From NCBI RefSeq assembly GCF_001468285.1, contig NZ_LNSB01000004.1:1-64000 (forward strand): a stretch of DNA of 64,000 nucleotides. Direction: 5' to 3'. The notes below the pieces were generated by a model that saw nothing but the letters and a program-made list of their open reading frames with translations, did no database searches and was not told where the DNA came from. Positions 9,270 to 19,395 of the stretch are shown piece by piece; the stretch's first letter is position 1; each line of letters starts with the position of its first letter. The stretch is from Sphingopyxis sp. HIX (lineage in GTDB: Bacteria > Pseudomonadota > Alphaproteobacteria > Sphingomonadales > Sphingomonadaceae). Position numbers and translations under genes: made by a program.

Positions 9270-9872
9270 TCAGGCGGCCGATCGTTCCAGCTCGGCGATA
9301 CGCTCGCGCGTCGCGGCATCGACCTGTCCGCGTAGCTGCGCGAGCAGCGGGTGCTTCCCCGTATGCTGCGCGCCATAGCTCAGGTTGAAGCGGTAATCGA
9401 AGTCGGGCGCGTTGCGGCCGATCAGGTGCTGGAGCATCGTCTCGAGCTTGTCGAAGCCCTTGACCATCTGCGCCTCGGGCGTCGCGGCGGCGCTATATTC
9501 GTCCCAGAGGTCCAGGATTTCGCGCGCGAGGTCGCGGGGCAGCGGGGCGCACAGGGCCTGAAGGTCGGCGCGTTCGCGCCCGGCGCGGTCGTCGCCCGGC
9601 TGCTGGCAGGTCGCGGGAACGTCGCCCGAAATCGCTTCGCCCAGATCATGGACGATGCAGAGCCTGAGCAGTTTGAGCCGGTCGTATCCGGCGAGTTCGC
9701 GGTCGAAGAGCATCGCCATCAGGCACAGCCGCCAGCTATGCTCGGCGGTGCTTTCGGCGCGGCCGTTCGCGGTGATGCCGCTGCGCAGCGTGTCCTTGAG
9801 TTTCTCCGCGGCCTGCAGGAAAGCGAGGATCGCGGCGAGCCGCGACGGGTCGATGGGCTGATCGGTCGTCAT
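9270..9872 (-). CDS. HD-domain hydrolase (YfbR/HDDC2-like)
   Basis: A 200-residue HD-superfamily phosphohydrolase. Metal-binding residues are visible in order: the His of AEHSWRLCLMA, the HD pair in CIVHDLGEAISGD, and a downstream Asp in MVKGFDKLETMLQ. The pattern and length fit the YfbR/HDDC2 group, which dephosphorylates deoxyribonucleoside 5'-monophosphates; the exact substrate is inferred. No Shine-Dalgarno precedes the ATG. Instead, TACCCT lies 6 nt upstream, an arrangement repeated at several genes here. The 157 bp between it and the hydrolase gene to the left hold nothing recognisable. Confidence 0.82.
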   Translation of the reverse strand: MTTDQPIDPSRLAAILAFLQAAEKLKDTLRSGITANGRAESTAEHSWRLCLMAMLFDRELAGYDRLKLLRLCIVHDLGEAISGDVPATCQQPGDDRAGRERADLQALCAPLPRDLAREILDLWDEYSAAATPEAQMVKGFDKLETMLQHLIGRNAPDFDYRFNLSYGAQHTGKHPLLAQLRGQVDAATRERIAELERSAA

Positions 9873-9878
9873 GCGGCG

Positions 9879-9884
9879 AGGGTA
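9879..9884 (-). promoter_or_regulatory. Possible -10 box of HD hydrolase gene (leaderless arrangement)
   Basis: TACCCT on the minus strand followed by CGCCGC and the ATG. It is a weak -10 match taken alone, but the same 6-nt spacing recurs upstream of other genes that lack a ribosome-binding site. Confidence 0.25.
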
Positions 9885-9919
9885 GCGGGCCGCGGCGCCC
9901 GCTCAACATCGGGAATATT

Positions 9920-10495
9920 TTATGCGCCGGCCCGTCGCGCGCCGTCCTCGACGAGGCGCGCGAAGCTGCCGTCCGACAGCGGCATGCGCGTGTAGCGCAG
10001 GCGGCCGGCGGCGATGCTGAGTTCGTCGAAATCGGCCCCCTCGGTGTCGATCGTGACCGCGGGCGCGACCGGCGCGTACCAGCCGAGCGTATCGAGCGCC
10101 GCCTCGCCCGCGGCGATGCCTGGCGACGCGAAGCGCCACAGCGAGCGGCCGGCGAGGTCCTCGATGCCGACGCGCCATCCGGCGATGCGCGCCGGCGACG
10201 CAGCGAACAGCCGGTGCGTAAGGTCGCAGATCAGGTGCACCGGGCGCGGCGACTGGCGGACGAGGTCTAGCAGCGCGCGATCGGCGGCCGAGGCCGGCCT
10301 TGCCGCCAGCAGCTGCGTCACCCGGTCCTCCTCGCGCGGGCCGAGCGGCAGCGTCCCCGCCTCCCACCGCGATACCGTCGTCTGCGACACGCCCATCTCC
10401 TCGGCGAGCGCGGCCTGCTTGACGCGGTTGAGCGCGCGCCAGCGCCGCAGCGAGGCGCCCAGATGGTCGCGGCAGGGCAGGACGGCGTAAGTCAT
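9920..10495 (-). CDS. XRE-family transcriptional regulator
   Basis: A 191-residue regulator. Residues about 10-65 form a Cro/CI-type helix-turn-helix (GASLRRWRALNRVKQAALAEE, then MGVSQTTVSRWEAG). The rest has the look of a small PAS-like sensor (LICDLTHRLFAASPARIAGWR and DLAGRSLWRFASPG), though I cannot assign a ligand. It diverges from a membrane-protein gene at 10577 and is the natural candidate to control it. A GC-rich palindrome and a -10-like TATGCT lie immediately upstream of the start. Confidence 0.82.
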   Translation of the reverse strand: MTYAVLPCRDHLGASLRRWRALNRVKQAALAEEMGVSQTTVSRWEAGTLPLGPREEDRVTQLLAARPASAADRALLDLVRQSPRPVHLICDLTHRLFAASPARIAGWRVGIEDLAGRSLWRFASPGIAAGEAALDTLGWYAPVAPAVTIDTEGADFDELSIAAGRLRYTRMPLSDGSFARLVEDGARRAGA

Positions 10496-10501
10496 GCGCG
10501 C

Positions 10502-10507
10502 AGCATA
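10502..10507 (-). promoter_or_regulatory. Putative -10 box of XRE regulator gene
   Basis: TATGCT on the minus strand, then GCGCGC and the ATG with no Shine-Dalgarno. Transcription from this box would begin at or within a base or two of the start codon. Confidence 0.4.
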
Positions 10508-10521
10508 GCGCGCTGCGCGCT
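10507..10521. promoter_or_regulatory. Inverted repeat upstream of XRE regulator (possible operator)
   Basis: AGCGCG-CTG-CGCGCT, perfect 6-bp arms, overlapping the proposed -10 region. This is where an autorepressor would bind, but GC-only palindromes arise easily in this genome. Confidence 0.25.
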
Positions 10522-10564
10522 GCGCCGGAACGCCCTTGTTAGGCAAATATTGGGAGCGGCTGCA

Positions 10565-10570
10565 TAGGAT
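10565..10570 (+). promoter_or_regulatory. Possible -10 box of small membrane protein gene
   Basis: TAGGAT, 6 nt (CGCCGC) before the ATG at 10577, again without a ribosome-binding site. Confidence 0.3.
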
Positions 10571-10576
10571 CGCCGC

Positions 10577-11083
10577 ATGACCGCGGCCGCCGTCCCCGCC
10601 TATCGCCGCAGCGCGCGCACCGATTTGCGGATGTGGCTGCTGCTGGCCTTCGGCATCTTCTTCTTCTGGGCGGGATCGGTGATCGACCCCCGCGACAATT
10701 GCAGCGAGGACGGGCGCGAATGCGCGCCCTGGCTGGTGCCGCTGGCGCGGGGGCTGGGGGCGCTGGTCGGGCTCGGCGCCGCGCTCAACATGCTCGCCAA
10801 CCCGAACCGCGGCAGCCGCATCGATCCCGCGACGGGCGACCTTATCTGGTGGCAGGGGCGCGTCGGCGCGAGCGGCGGCGACGAGGGCCGCATCCACCCC
10901 TCGCGCATCGGCAAGGTGCGGATCGTCCGGCAGGACGAAAGCGACGACAGCGTGTCGCTCTACGACTTGGACGGCGAGCGGCTCGCCTGGTTCAACGAAG
11001 AGGTGATTCCCTGGCCCTACGACCGCTGGGCCGGCAAGCTTGCGGCGCAATGGCCGCATATCGCGGTCGAGGTCGAGGAATAG
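10577..11083 (+). CDS. Two-helix membrane protein with cytoplasmic C-terminal domain, function unknown
   Basis: A 168-residue protein with two hydrophobic segments (about residues 19-35, LLLAFGIFFFWAGSVI, and 52-68), separated by a short loop with two Cys. A soluble domain of about 95 residues follows, rich in acidic residues and Trp. The soluble part looks beta-rich (IHPSRIGKVRIVRQDE, DSVSLYDLDGERLAWF), similar in style to PH-like domains of other small membrane proteins, but I do not recognise a family. It is divergent from the XRE regulator gene and ends 5 nt before the convergent FkbM gene stop. Confidence 0.7.
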   Translation: MTAAAVPAYRRSARTDLRMWLLLAFGIFFFWAGSVIDPRDNCSEDGRECAPWLVPLARGLGALVGLGAALNMLANPNRGSRIDPATGDLIWWQGRVGASGGDEGRIHPSRIGKVRIVRQDESDDSVSLYDLDGERLAWFNEEVIPWPYDRWAGKLAAQWPHIAVEVEE

Positions 11084-11087
11084 GCGC

Positions 11088-11978
11088 TCAGGGCCTGACG
11101 ATCAGCAGGTCCGAAAAATCGAACGCCATCAGCGCATCGTCATCGTCGTAGCGCGTCGCCCGCGCGTCGGGATCGTAGCGATAGATGAGCAGTCCCATCG
11201 ACCGCAATGTGCCGAGCATCGTCCGCGCCTTGCCGGAGTCGAGGATCGGCGGCACGAATTCCATCAGCATCTTCAGCCGCGGCGAGCGCGCCAATATCTC
11301 TCGGGCGCCGGCAATGATCTCGGGCTCGTGGCCCTCGGCGTCGATCTTGATGAAGTCGATCGCCGGGCAGTCGTGCATCGCCGCGTCGAGCGTGTCGGTG
11401 GGCACCGCCACTTCGTGCGACGCGCGCCCGGTCTCGCGCTCGGTATGCGTCACGAAGGCGTCCGACACGCCGCGGATCGTCGAGGTCGCCTCATAGCCCG
11501 GGAACACGCGCAGCATCGCCTCGCCGCGGCGGTCCGACAGCGCGAGCCGGTGGCGGCGCGCGATGCCGCCGAAACCATTGTTGTGCAGATTGTCCGACAT
11601 CAGTGCATAAGCCGCCGGGTTCGGCTCGAACGACCAGATCTGCCCCCCCGGAAAGGCGCGCCACGCGCCGAGCACCGAATAATAGCCGGTGTTCGCGCCG
11701 ACATCGACGACGACGTCGCCCGGCGCGACGAGCGAGGCGACGAGCCGGCTGTTGTGCGGTTCGACCATGCCGATGTTGATCAGATTGGGGGTGACGATCA
11801 TGTCGCGCGTCGAGGCGAGGAAGCTGTGGTCGGACCACAGCCGCGTCATCACCACGTCGTCGCCCATATAGACCCCCGCCATCCGGTCGGGCCGCGGCGG
11901 AATAGGGCCGAAATCATGCGCTTCGACGATATCGGCAAAGGGCCGCGCGTCGGGCTTGGTCAGAATATCGCTCTGCAT
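11088..11978 (-). CDS. FkbM-family SAM-dependent methyltransferase
   Basis: A 296-residue class I methyltransferase. The SAM-binding glycine loop is VVVDVGANTGYYS (near residue 98), followed by the acidic motif WSFEPNPAAY and the FkbM signature AIDFIKIDAEGHE near residue 207. FkbM-type enzymes methylate sugar or polyketide hydroxyls; the acceptor here is unknown. The gene is a single transcription unit divergent from rimP. The nearest surface-glycan gene is the NrfB-like glycosyltransferase about 8 kb away, so a role in glycan O-methylation is only a guess. Confidence 0.85.
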   Translation of the reverse strand: MQSDILTKPDARPFADIVEAHDFGPIPPRPDRMAGVYMGDDVVMTRLWSDHSFLASTRDMIVTPNLINIGMVEPHNSRLVASLVAPGDVVVDVGANTGYYSVLGAWRAFPGGQIWSFEPNPAAYALMSDNLHNNGFGGIARRHRLALSDRRGEAMLRVFPGYEATSTIRGVSDAFVTHTERETGRASHEVAVPTDTLDAAMHDCPAIDFIKIDAEGHEPEIIAGAREILARSPRLKMLMEFVPPILDSGKARTMLGTLRSMGLLIYRYDPDARATRYDDDDALMAFDFSDLLIVRP

Positions 11979-12163
11979 GTCGAGGGAATAACAGCCCGCG
12001 GCGGCAGAGGTTGCGGGCGGCGCGCGGCTTTCCTTTCCCCTTGCCGACTCGGTGCTGCCAGCCTATATGCGCCCTACTTCTTGACATGGTTAGCCAGTTG
12101 GGACGTCGGGGCCGCGGGCCGCGGCGGCTATACCCACATGCTTTCCGGTCATCCGATTGGGAT

Positions 12164-12715
12164 ATGGATTTGGTCGATTTCGACACCCTCAACGCGATCA
12201 TCGCGCCCGAAGCCGAGGCGATGGGCCTGGCGCTCGTGCGCGTCGCCTTCTTCGGCGGCGAGAGCGATCCGACGCTGCAGGTGATGGCCGAGCGGCCCGA
12301 CACGCGCCAGCTGACGATCGACGATTGCGCCGACCTGTCGCGCCGGATCTCGGCGCAGCTCGACGCGCTCGAGGAAGCGGGCAAGGACCCGATCGACGTC
12401 GCGTACCGGCTCGAGGTGTCGTCGCCCGGCATCGACCGGCCGCTGACGCGCCGCGCCGACTTCGCCGACTGGGCAGGCCATGAGGCGAAGCTCGCGCTGA
12501 AGGAAAAGCTGAACGGGCGCCAGCGCTTCAACGGCGAGCTGGTCGGCATCGATGGCGATACTGTTACGATTTCGGATAAAGAGGGTGTGGAGCACAAGCT
12601 GCCGTTCGATGCGATCGACACGGCGAAGCTGGTCCTCACCGACAAATTGATTGCCGCAACCGTCCCGCTCTCGATCGAGGGCGCCGACGAAATGGAAGAA
12701 GAAGGACAGGACTGA
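12164..12715 (+). CDS. rimP: Ribosome maturation factor RimP
   Basis: RimP (183 residues) assists late assembly of the 30S subunit. The N-terminal domain starts typically (LNAIIAPEAEAMGLALVRV) and contains VSSPGIDRPLTR at about residue 89, the family's most conserved stretch. The C-terminal SH3-like domain follows, with a Glu/Asp-rich end. The start is the ATG at 12164 because homology begins there; the preceding open frame has no family similarity. The stop shares one base with the nusA start (TGATG). The 185 bp between it and FkbM contain a TTGACA (12081-12086) without a matching -10, and a GC-rich run. Confidence 0.92.
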   Translation: MDLVDFDTLNAIIAPEAEAMGLALVRVAFFGGESDPTLQVMAERPDTRQLTIDDCADLSRRISAQLDALEEAGKDPIDVAYRLEVSSPGIDRPLTRRADFADWAGHEAKLALKEKLNGRQRFNGELVGIDGDTVTISDKEGVEHKLPFDAIDTAKLVLTDKLIAATVPLSIEGADEMEEEGQD

Positions 12716-14334
12716 TGGCCACTGCCATTTCCGCCAACAAGGCCGAACTCCTCGCGATCGCCAACAGCGTCGCCAGCGAGAAGATGATCGACAAGGGCAT
12801 CGTCATCGAGGCGATCGAGGAAGCGATCCAGCGCGCCGCGCGTGCCCGCTACGGCGCCGAGAACGACATTCGCGCCAAGCTCGACGCGCAGACCGGCGAT
12901 CTCCGTCTTTGGAGGGTTGTCGAGGTCGTCGAGCAGGTCGAGGATTATTTCAAGCAGGTCGACCTCGCTGCCGGCCAGAAGCTGCAGAAGGACGCCAAGA
13001 TCGGCGACTTCATCGTCGATCCGCTGCCCGCGGTCGACCTCGGCCGCATCGACGCCCAGTCGGCGAAGCAGGTGATCTTCCAGAAGGTCCGCGAAGCCGA
13101 CCGCGAGCGCCAGTTCGAGGAATTCAAGGACCGCGGCGGCGAGATCATCACCGGCGTCGTCAAGTCGGTCGAGTTCGGCCACATCGTCGTCAACCTCGGC
13201 CGCGCCGAGGGCGTCATCCGCCGTGACCAGCAGATCCCGCGCGAACTGATGCGCGTCGGCGACCGCGTCCGCGCGATCATCCTGTCGGTGCGCCGCGAGA
13301 ACCGCGGCCCGCAGATTTTCCTCAGCCGCGCGCACCCCGACTTCATGAAGAAGCTGTTCGCGCAGGAAGTGCCCGAAATCTACGACGGCATCATCGAGAT
13401 CAAGGCCGCCGCCCGCGACCCGGGTTCGCGCGCCAAGATCGGCGTGATCAGCTATGACGGTTCGATCGACCCCGTCGGCGCCTGCGTCGGCATGAAGGGC
13501 AGCCGCGTCCAGGCGGTGGTCCAGGAAATGCAGGGCGAAAAGATCGACATCATCCCCTGGTCCGAGGACACCGCGACCTTCGTCGTCAACGCGCTCCAGC
13601 CCGCGACGGTGCAGCGCGTCGTGATCGACGAGGATGACGGCCGCATCGAAGTCGTCGTCCCCGACGATCAGCTGAGCCTCGCCATCGGCCGCCGCGGCCA
13701 GAACGTCCGTCTCGCCAGCCAGCTCACCGGCAGCCAGATCGACATCATGACCGAGGCCGACGCCAGCGAAAAGCGCCAGCGCGAATTCGTCGAACGCTCG
13801 ACGATGTTCCAGGAAGAACTCGACGTCGACGAAACGCTCGCGCAGCTGCTCGTCGCCGAGGGCTTCAGCGAGCTCGAGGAAGTCGCCTATGTGCCCGCCG
13901 AGGAACTGGCGAGCATCGAGGGCTTCGACGAGGAGCTGGCCGAGGAACTGCAGAGCCGCGCGACCGAAGCGCTCGAGCGCCGCGAAGAAGCCGCGCGCCA
14001 GACGCGCCGCGAATTGGGCGTCGAGGACGATCTCGCGACGATGCCGCACCTGACCGAGGCGATGCTCGTCGTGCTCGGCAAGGCGGGGATCAAGACGCTC
14101 GACGACCTCGCCGACCTCGCGACCGACGAACTGATCGCCAAGAAGCGCCAGGACAACCGCCGCGGCCCGTCGCGCGAACGCGCCGAGGACAAGGGCGGCG
14201 TGCTCGGCGAATATGGCCTGTCGGAAGAACAGGGCAACGAAATCATCATGGCGGCGCGTGCGCACTGGTTCGACGAAGAACCCGCAGCCGAGCCGCAAGC
14301 CGGGGAGGCCGCCGATGCGGACCCCGCGCAATGA
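12715..14334 (+). CDS. nusA: Transcription termination/antitermination factor NusA
   Basis: NusA, 539 residues, the RNA polymerase-bound factor for pausing, termination and rrn antitermination. Seen in order are the N-terminal polymerase-binding domain (1-130), the S1 domain (about 135-200, [20 protein letters not shown]), two KH domains (about 205-345, including [13 protein letters not shown] and [14 protein letters not shown]), and two acidic C-terminal repeats (365 onward, for example [13 protein letters not shown] and [20 protein letters not shown]). The order rimP-nusA-ylxR-infB is the standard bacterial operon. It overlaps rimP by 1 nt and the ylxR gene by 20 nt. Confidence 0.97.
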   Translation: MATAISANKAELLAIANSVASEKMIDKGIVIEAIEEAIQRAARARYGAENDIRAKLDAQTGDLRLWRVVEVVEQVEDYFKQVDLAAGQKLQKDAKIGDFIVDPLPAVDLGRIDAQSAKQVIFQKVREADRERQFEEFKDRGGEIITGVVKSVEFGHIVVNLGRAEGVIRRDQQIPRELMRVGDRVRAIILSVRRENRGPQIFLSRAHPDFMKKLFAQEVPEIYDGIIEIKAAARDPGSRAKIGVISYDGSIDPVGACVGMKGSRVQAVVQEMQGEKIDIIPWSEDTATFVVNALQPATVQRVVIDEDDGRIEVVVPDDQLSLAIGRRGQNVRLASQLTGSQIDIMTEADASEKRQREFVERSTMFQEELDVDETLAQLLVAEGFSELEEVAYVPAEELASIEGFDEELAEELQSRATEALERREEAARQTRRELGVEDDLATMPHLTEAMLVVLGKAGIKTLDDLADLATDELIAKKRQDNRRGPSRERAEDKGGVLGEYGLSEEQGNEIIMAARAHWFDEEPAAEPQAGEAADADPAQ

Positions 14335-15085
14335 TCAGCTAGGCGAAACCGACCGCGCAAAGGGGCGCGGCCACCATGTGCCCGAGCGGCGCTGCGTGAT
14401 CACCGGCGAGACATCGCCGGCGGAGCATCTCGTGCGCCTTGCGCTCGGCCCCGATGGCCAGATCGCCCCCGACGTCCATGCCAAGGCCCCCGGCCGCGGC
14501 GCCTGGATCGGCGTGCCGCGCGCCGCGCTCGAGGCTGCCCAGTCGAAAGGCAAGCTCAAGGGCGGGCTCGCGCGCGCGCTGCACGAGGGGCAGTTCGTCA
14601 TTCCGGACGACCTCGGCGCGCGGATCGAGGCGCAATTGCAGCGCGCGACGCTCGACCGCCTCGGGCTCGAGGCGCGCGCGGGCACGCTCATCAGCGGCAG
14701 CGACAAGATCGAACAGGCGGCGCGGCGCGGTCAGGTGCGCCTGCTCATCCACGCGCAGGACGCGGGCGAGGACGGGCGCAAGAAACTGGCGCAGGCGTGG
14801 CGCGTCGGCGAGGACGACGAAGGCTCGGGCCGCGAGGGTCACGTCTTGCCGGTGGACCGGAACGCCCTATCTATGGCATTGGGGCGGGAGAATGCGGTGC
14901 ATCTGGCGTTGACCGACGCCCGCGCCGCGGCCCGCGTGCTGGCGCATTTGAGCCGCTGGCAGTTTTTCACGGGATGGAGTAGGGACGCGGCCAATCGCGA
15001 TTCCGATCCGCAACAACCGTCGCCTGGCGATGGGGCAGAAAATGGGGCGGGGCCGACAAGCACCGCCGCTTCGGACGCGTTTTGA
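14315..15085 (+). CDS. YlxR (DUF448) RNA-binding domain fused to L7Ae-like domain
   Basis: A 256-residue two-domain protein. Residues about 15-95 are a YlxR/DUF448 module ([34 protein letters not shown]). Residues about 118-220 resemble a ribosomal L7Ae/L30e RNA-binding fold ([49 protein letters not shown]). The last 30 residues are low-complexity. In many bacteria these are two separate small genes (ylxR and ylxQ) between nusA and infB; here they are one polypeptide, as is usual in alphaproteobacteria. The ATG at 14315 is preceded by GGGGAGG at 6 nt and lies inside the end of nusA. Confidence 0.88.
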   Translation: MRTPRNDQLGETDRAKGRGHHVPERRCVITGETSPAEHLVRLALGPDGQIAPDVHAKAPGRGAWIGVPRAALEAAQSKGKLKGGLARALHEGQFVIPDDLGARIEAQLQRATLDRLGLEARAGTLISGSDKIEQAARRGQVRLLIHAQDAGEDGRKKLAQAWRVGEDDEGSGREGHVLPVDRNALSMALGRENAVHLALTDARAAARVLAHLSRWQFFTGWSRDAANRDSDPQQPSPGDGAENGAGPTSTAASDAF

Positions 15086-15102
15086 AGGAATGATGGTTTT
15101 CG

Positions 15103-17643
15103 ATGAGTGACGAACAGGACAAGCCGACCCTCAGCCGCAAGCCCCTCGGGCTGAAGCGGACGGTCGAGGCCGGACAGGTACAGCAGCAATTCAGCCATGG
15201 CCGCCGCAACACGGTGGTGGTCGAGGTGAAGCGCCGCCGCGTGCTCGGCCGTCCCGGCGAGGCCGCGCCCGAGCCCGTGGTCGAAGAGGTCGAGGCCGCT
15301 CCGGTGCCCGCCCCGGCTCCCGCGCCCGCGCCCGCTCCGAAGCCCGCGCCGCGCGCGACCGAGGCCGACAGCCTGATGTCGCGCCAGGAACGCCAGGCGC
15401 AGCTGCTCCGCGAGGCCGAAGAAGCGCGCATGTCGGCGCAGGAAGACACGCGCCGCCGCGAGGAAGCCGCCCGTGCGCGCGCCGCAGAAGAGGAAAAGGC
15501 CCGCGCCGAAGCGCGTGCAGCCGAGCCCGCCCCGGCGCCCGAACCGACGCCCGCTCCGGCACCCGTCGCCGAAACCGCGCCGGCCGCCGAGGCACCGGCC
15601 GCCAAGGCCGAGGAAGGCGAAGCCGCCGCGCCGCGCAGCACGACCAGCGCCGCCCCCGCGCCGCGCCGCTTCACCCCGGTCGAGGCGCCGAAGCGCCCCG
15701 AGCCCAAGCGCCCCGAGCCCAAGGCCACCCGCGGCGCCGACAACCGCCGCCAGTCGGGCAAGTTGACCGTCACCCGCGCGCTCAACGAGGACGAAGGCGC
15801 GCGCGCCCGCAGCCTCGCCGCGCTCAAGCGCGCGCGCGAAAAGGAAAAGCGCTCGCACACCAGCTTCTCGGGTCCGCGCGAGAAGCAGGTCCGCGAAGTC
15901 GTCGTGCCGGAAAGCATCACGGTCGCCGAACTCGCGAACCGCATGGCCGAAAAGACCAACGACCTGATCAAGGCGTTGTTCAAGATGGGCAGCCCGGCGG
16001 CGGCCGGCGACACGATCGACCAGGATACCGCCGAACTGCTCGTCACCGAATTCGGGCACGAGATCACGCGCGTCAGCGAGGGCGACATCGACATCCGCCA
16101 CGACGAGGATATCGACGATGCCGAGCATCTGAAGCCGCGCGCCCCGGTGGTCACGATCATGGGCCATGTCGACCATGGCAAGACCAGCCTGCTCGACGCG
16201 CTGCGCGGCGCCAATGTCGTCGCGGGCGAGGCCGGCGGCATCACGCAGCATATCGGGGCCTATCAGGTGAAGGCACAGGACGGCAGCGTCATCACCTTCC
16301 TCGATACGCCGGGTCACGAAGCCTTCACCGAGATGCGCCAGCGCGGTGCGAACGTCACCGACATCGTGATCCTGGTGGTCGCCGCCGACGACGGGCTGAA
16401 GCCGCAGTCGATCGAGGCCATTGCCCATGCCAAGGCCGCGGGCGTGCCGATCATCGTCGCGATCAACAAGGTCGACAAGGAAGGCGCCAACCCGCAGCGC
16501 GTCCGCGAACGCCTGCTCGAACATGAGTTGGTGGTCGAGGAAATGGGCGGCGACGTCCAGAATGTCGAAGTGTCGGCGCTCAAGAAGACCGGCCTCGACA
16601 AATTGCTCGATGCGATCGCGGTGCAGGCCGAGATCATGGAGCTGAAGGCCAACCCCGACCGCGCCGCCGAAGGCACGGTGGTCGAGGCGAAGCTCGACAA
16701 GGGCCGCGGTCCGGTGGCGACGATCCTCGTTCGCCGCGGTACCTTGAAGGTCGGCGATATCTTCGTCTGCGGCGCCGAAAGCGGCCGCGTCCGCGCGCTG
16801 ATCGACGACAAGGGCCAGCAGATCAAGACGGCGGGCCCGTCGATGCCGGTCGAGGTCCTCGGTCTCGGCGGCGTTCCGATGGCGGGCGATACGCTGACCG
16901 TCGTCGAGAATGAGGCGCGCGCCCGCGAAGTCGCCGCCTATCGCCAGGAACAGGCGACGCGCAAGCGCACGGTGCAGGCGCCCGTCAGCCTCGAGGGCAT
17001 GTTCGAGGCGCTCGCCGACAAGGCCAATGTCATCCAGTATCCGGTGGTGATCAAGGGCGACGTCCAGGGCAGCGTCGAGGCGATCGTCAACGCGCTCAAC
17101 AAGATATCGACCGACGAGATCAAGGTCCGCGTCCTCCATTCGGGCGCGGGTGCGATCACCGAAAGCGACGTCACGCTGGCGGCGGCGACGGGCGCCCCGA
17201 TCATCGGCTTCAACGTCCGCCCGAACGCCAAGGCGCGCGATATCGCGAAGCGCGAAAAGGTGCGCTTCATGTATCATGACGTCATCTATCACCTGACCGA
17301 CGAGGTCCGGAAGGAAATGGCGGGCGAACTGGGTCCGGAGCGGATCGAGAATGTCGTCGGCCGCGCCGAGGTCAAGGAAGTCTTCCCGGCCGGCAAGCGC
17401 GACAAGGCCGCCGGTCTGCTCGTGCTCGAAGGCGTCATCCGCAAGGGGCTGCACGCGCGCCTCACCCGCGACGACGTCATCGTCTCGGCGACGACCATCG
17501 CGTCGTTGCGCCGCTTCAAGGACGACGTCGCCGAAGTGCGCGCGGGCCTCGAGTGCGGTGTGGTGCTGGCGGATACGAACGACATCAAGCCGGGCGACCA
17601 CCTCGAAGTCTTCGAGGTCGAACTGCGCGACCGGACGCTCTGA
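15103..17643 (+). CDS. infB: Translation initiation factor IF-2
   Basis: IF-2, 846 residues, the GTPase that delivers initiator tRNA to the 30S subunit and promotes subunit joining. The N-terminus carries the short IF2-associated motif ([20 protein letters not shown]). A long Ala/Pro/Glu/Arg linker follows (about residues 55-245) with repeated PAPAPAP and [11 protein letters not shown] runs. The G domain has GHVDHGKT at 354-361, DTPGHEAF near 401 and NKVDK near 456, then the beta-barrel domains II and III and the tRNA-binding domain IV. The gene follows ylxR after 17 bp, with the start AATGATGGTTTTCGATGAGT giving two possible ATGs; the homologous start is MSDEQ. Confidence 0.97.
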   Translation: MSDEQDKPTLSRKPLGLKRTVEAGQVQQQFSHGRRNTVVVEVKRRRVLGRPGEAAPEPVVEEVEAAPVPAPAPAPAPAPKPAPRATEADSLMSRQERQAQLLREAEEARMSAQEDTRRREEAARARAAEEEKARAEARAAEPAPAPEPTPAPAPVAETAPAAEAPAAKAEEGEAAAPRSTTSAAPAPRRFTPVEAPKRPEPKRPEPKATRGADNRRQSGKLTVTRALNEDEGARARSLAALKRAREKEKRSHTSFSGPREKQVREVVVPESITVAELANRMAEKTNDLIKALFKMGSPAAAGDTIDQDTAELLVTEFGHEITRVSEGDIDIRHDEDIDDAEHLKPRAPVVTIMGHVDHGKTSLLDALRGANVVAGEAGGITQHIGAYQVKAQDGSVITFLDTPGHEAFTEMRQRGANVTDIVILVVAADDGLKPQSIEAIAHAKAAGVPIIVAINKVDKEGANPQRVRERLLEHELVVEEMGGDVQNVEVSALKKTGLDKLLDAIAVQAEIMELKANPDRAAEGTVVEAKLDKGRGPVATILVRRGTLKVGDIFVCGAESGRVRALIDDKGQQIKTAGPSMPVEVLGLGGVPMAGDTLTVVENEARAREVAAYRQEQATRKRTVQAPVSLEGMFEALADKANVIQYPVVIKGDVQGSVEAIVNALNKISTDEIKVRVLHSGAGAITESDVTLAAATGAPIIGFNVRPNAKARDIAKREKVRFMYHDVIYHLTDEVRKEMAGELGPERIENVVGRAEVKEVFPAGKRDKAAGLLVLEGVIRKGLHARLTRDDVIVSATTIASLRRFKDDVAEVRAGLECGVVLADTNDIKPGDHLEVFEVELRDRTL

Positions 17644-17678
17644 CGGGCGTCCGCTCCGCATAACAGGGAGGCGGCACC

Positions 17679-18233
17679 ATGGCGCGCTACGTCGCCCTGT
17701 TCGGCAGCATCAACGTCGGCGGCAACCGGCTGAAGATGGTCGACCTGCGCTCGGCCTTCGAGGCCGAGGGCTTCAGCAATGTCGAGACCGTCGTGGCGAG
17801 CGGCAATGTGCTGTTCGACCATGACGCGCGGCCGACGCGCGGGCTCGAGGAAAAGCTGTCGATGATGGTCGACGAACGTTTCGACATGACGAGCGCGGTG
17901 GTGGTGCGCGACCGCGACGAACTCGCGGCGGGCGTGTCGGACAATCCCTTTGCCGGGACGAACGAGGACAGGTTCGTCCACACCATGTATCTGACCGACC
18001 AGCCGAGCAAGGAGCAGTTCGAGCGGCTGGTGGGCGATCATCTCGGCCGCGGCGGCGAAAAGCTCGCGCTCGGCAAGCGTATGTTGTTCCTCGACTATGG
18101 CGACGGGGTTGCCGACAGCAAGCTTACCGGCCCCTTCATCGAAAGGCGCTTGGGCTGCAAGGGCACCGCGCGTAACATGCGCTCGATCGCGCGCATCGTC
18201 GCGAAACTGGACGAAGAGAAGAAGGCGAAGTGA
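17679..18233 (+). CDS. DUF1697 family protein
   Basis: A 184-residue cytoplasmic protein of the DUF1697 family. The N-terminal start [17 protein letters not shown] and the segment [13 protein letters not shown] are the recognisable family signatures, and [18 protein letters not shown] lies in the C-terminal half. The biochemical function of this family is not established. It sits inside the infB-rbfA stretch, 35 bp after infB, and its stop overlaps the GTG start of rbfA, so it is co-transcribed with the ribosome-maturation operon. Confidence 0.85.
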   Translation: MARYVALFGSINVGGNRLKMVDLRSAFEAEGFSNVETVVASGNVLFDHDARPTRGLEEKLSMMVDERFDMTSAVVVRDRDELAAGVSDNPFAGTNEDRFVHTMYLTDQPSKEQFERLVGDHLGRGGEKLALGKRMLFLDYGDGVADSKLTGPFIERRLGCKGTARNMRSIARIVAKLDEEKKAK

Positions 18234-18631
18234 AGAAAGCCGAAAAGGACAATGGCCCGTCGGTTCGCGTGCTGCGCGTCGGCGAGCAGGTGCGCCACAT
18301 ATTGAGCGAGATCATCGCGCGCGGCGACGTGCATGACGACGTCCTCGCGACGCACCCCGTCAGCATCACCGAAGTGCGCATGTCCCCCGATTTGCGTCAT
18401 GCGACGGTGTTCGTGAAACCGCTGCTCGGCAAGGACGAAGAAGCGGTGCTGAAGGCGCTGCGCACCAACACCGCCTATCTCCAGAAGACCGTCGCGTCTA
18501 AGGTGCGCATGAAATATGCCGCGAAGCTGAAATTCCTCGCGGACGAGAGCTTCGACGAGGCGAGCCACATCGAAAAATTGCTGCGCGATCCGAAGGTGGC
18601 GCGCGATCTGGAGGACAGGGACGCCGAATGA
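18230..18631 (+). CDS. rbfA: Ribosome-binding factor A
   Basis: RbfA, 133 residues, a cold-shock-related 30S maturation factor with a type-II KH fold. Seen are [20 protein letters not shown] near the start, [17 protein letters not shown] in the middle and the [20 protein letters not shown]-terminal signature. The start codon is GTG within the GTGA overlap of the preceding stop. In most relatives truB follows directly; here about 6.2 kb of other genes intervene. Confidence 0.94.
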   Translation: MKKAEKDNGPSVRVLRVGEQVRHILSEIIARGDVHDDVLATHPVSITEVRMSPDLRHATVFVKPLLGKDEEAVLKALRTNTAYLQKTVASKVRMKYAAKLKFLADESFDEASHIEKLLRDPKVARDLEDRDAE

Positions 18632-19383
18632 TGGGCCGCTGGATCGCCGTGGTGACTGCGACTTTGATCGCGATCGCGGTGGCTCTCGGCCTTCCCTTTG
18701 TCGGCGGCGAGCAGAAATGGCATGTCGCGCGCGGCGCGCTCGATGCCGATTGCAACAACAGCGGCGCCAACCCCGACGGCAGCGTGCAATTCATGGTCAT
18801 GTGCCCGCGATCGGCCATGTCGCCCGACCGACGATGGAAGATCGTTCAGACGCCGGCGACCGGCGGCGAACGGGAAATCTACGACGTTCGGATAGAGGAC
18901 GCGCGCGGGCGTATCATTGGTTCGATCCCGACGCTCAACGACAGCATGCCGTTTGTGCTGCGATGGTCGCCTCGGCGTGACTGGTTTCTGATCAACCATT
19001 GGCTCGGGTCGGGTCTGGAGCGACCGCGTGTATTTCAGGTCACGCCGTCCGGCGTCGTGGAACATCGGCGTCACCTCGACGCCGGTCTTGCGCAAGCGCA
19101 CCGCATTTCTCCGTGCCTTCCCGTCGACAAGATGGAAGCATCGGGCAGCGGCGTCAGATGGTCGCGCGACGGGCGGCGGCTCGCTTGGGTCTATGCGACA
19201 CGCCCCGACATGTGCGTCTTCTATGGCGACATGTCCGGACCGATTCCCGCCGACAAGCAGTGGAAACCGTTCCTGATGATCTCGGACATCGAGACCGGCG
19301 CCGTCGTCGCGGACTCGATCCGCCTGCTGCCGGATGATGGCAAATGGGATTTCCCGGCCGACGCACCCTATGACGATTTCTGA
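18628..19383 (+). CDS. Secreted or membrane-anchored protein of unknown function
   Basis: A 251-residue protein with an N-terminal hydrophobic helix (residues 5-24, [21 protein letters not shown]), either a signal peptide or an anchor, and a periplasmic-looking body. The body has repeated Trp-containing strand motifs ([29 protein letters not shown]), which suggest a beta-propeller-like or WD-like fold, and six Cys. I recognise no family. The start overlaps the rbfA stop (ATGATG), so it is read through from the ribosome operon. Base composition looks slightly less GC-rich than that of its neighbours. Confidence 0.6.
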   Translation: MMGRWIAVVTATLIAIAVALGLPFVGGEQKWHVARGALDADCNNSGANPDGSVQFMVMCPRSAMSPDRRWKIVQTPATGGEREIYDVRIEDARGRIIGSIPTLNDSMPFVLRWSPRRDWFLINHWLGSGLERPRVFQVTPSGVVEHRRHLDAGLAQAHRISPCLPVDKMEASGSGVRWSRDGRRLAWVYATRPDMCVFYGDMSGPIPADKQWKPFLMISDIETGAVVADSIRLLPDDGKWDFPADAPYDDF

Positions 19384-19395
19384 CGCTGGCCGCGC

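Noticed and set aside
12081..12086. TTGACA at 12081 as the rimP operon promoter
   Set aside because: The expected -10 position reads CGTCGG or similar GC-rich text; the promoter could not be placed.
14839..17661. 940-residue open frame antisense to infB, and similar long antisense frames at 11914-14331, 35584-38160 and 43055-45664
   Set aside because: They mirror known genes in GC-rich DNA, their translations are Arg/Asp/Leu-rich low-complexity without any domain, and the sense strands encode clear NusA, IF-2, RecN and TonB receptor proteins.
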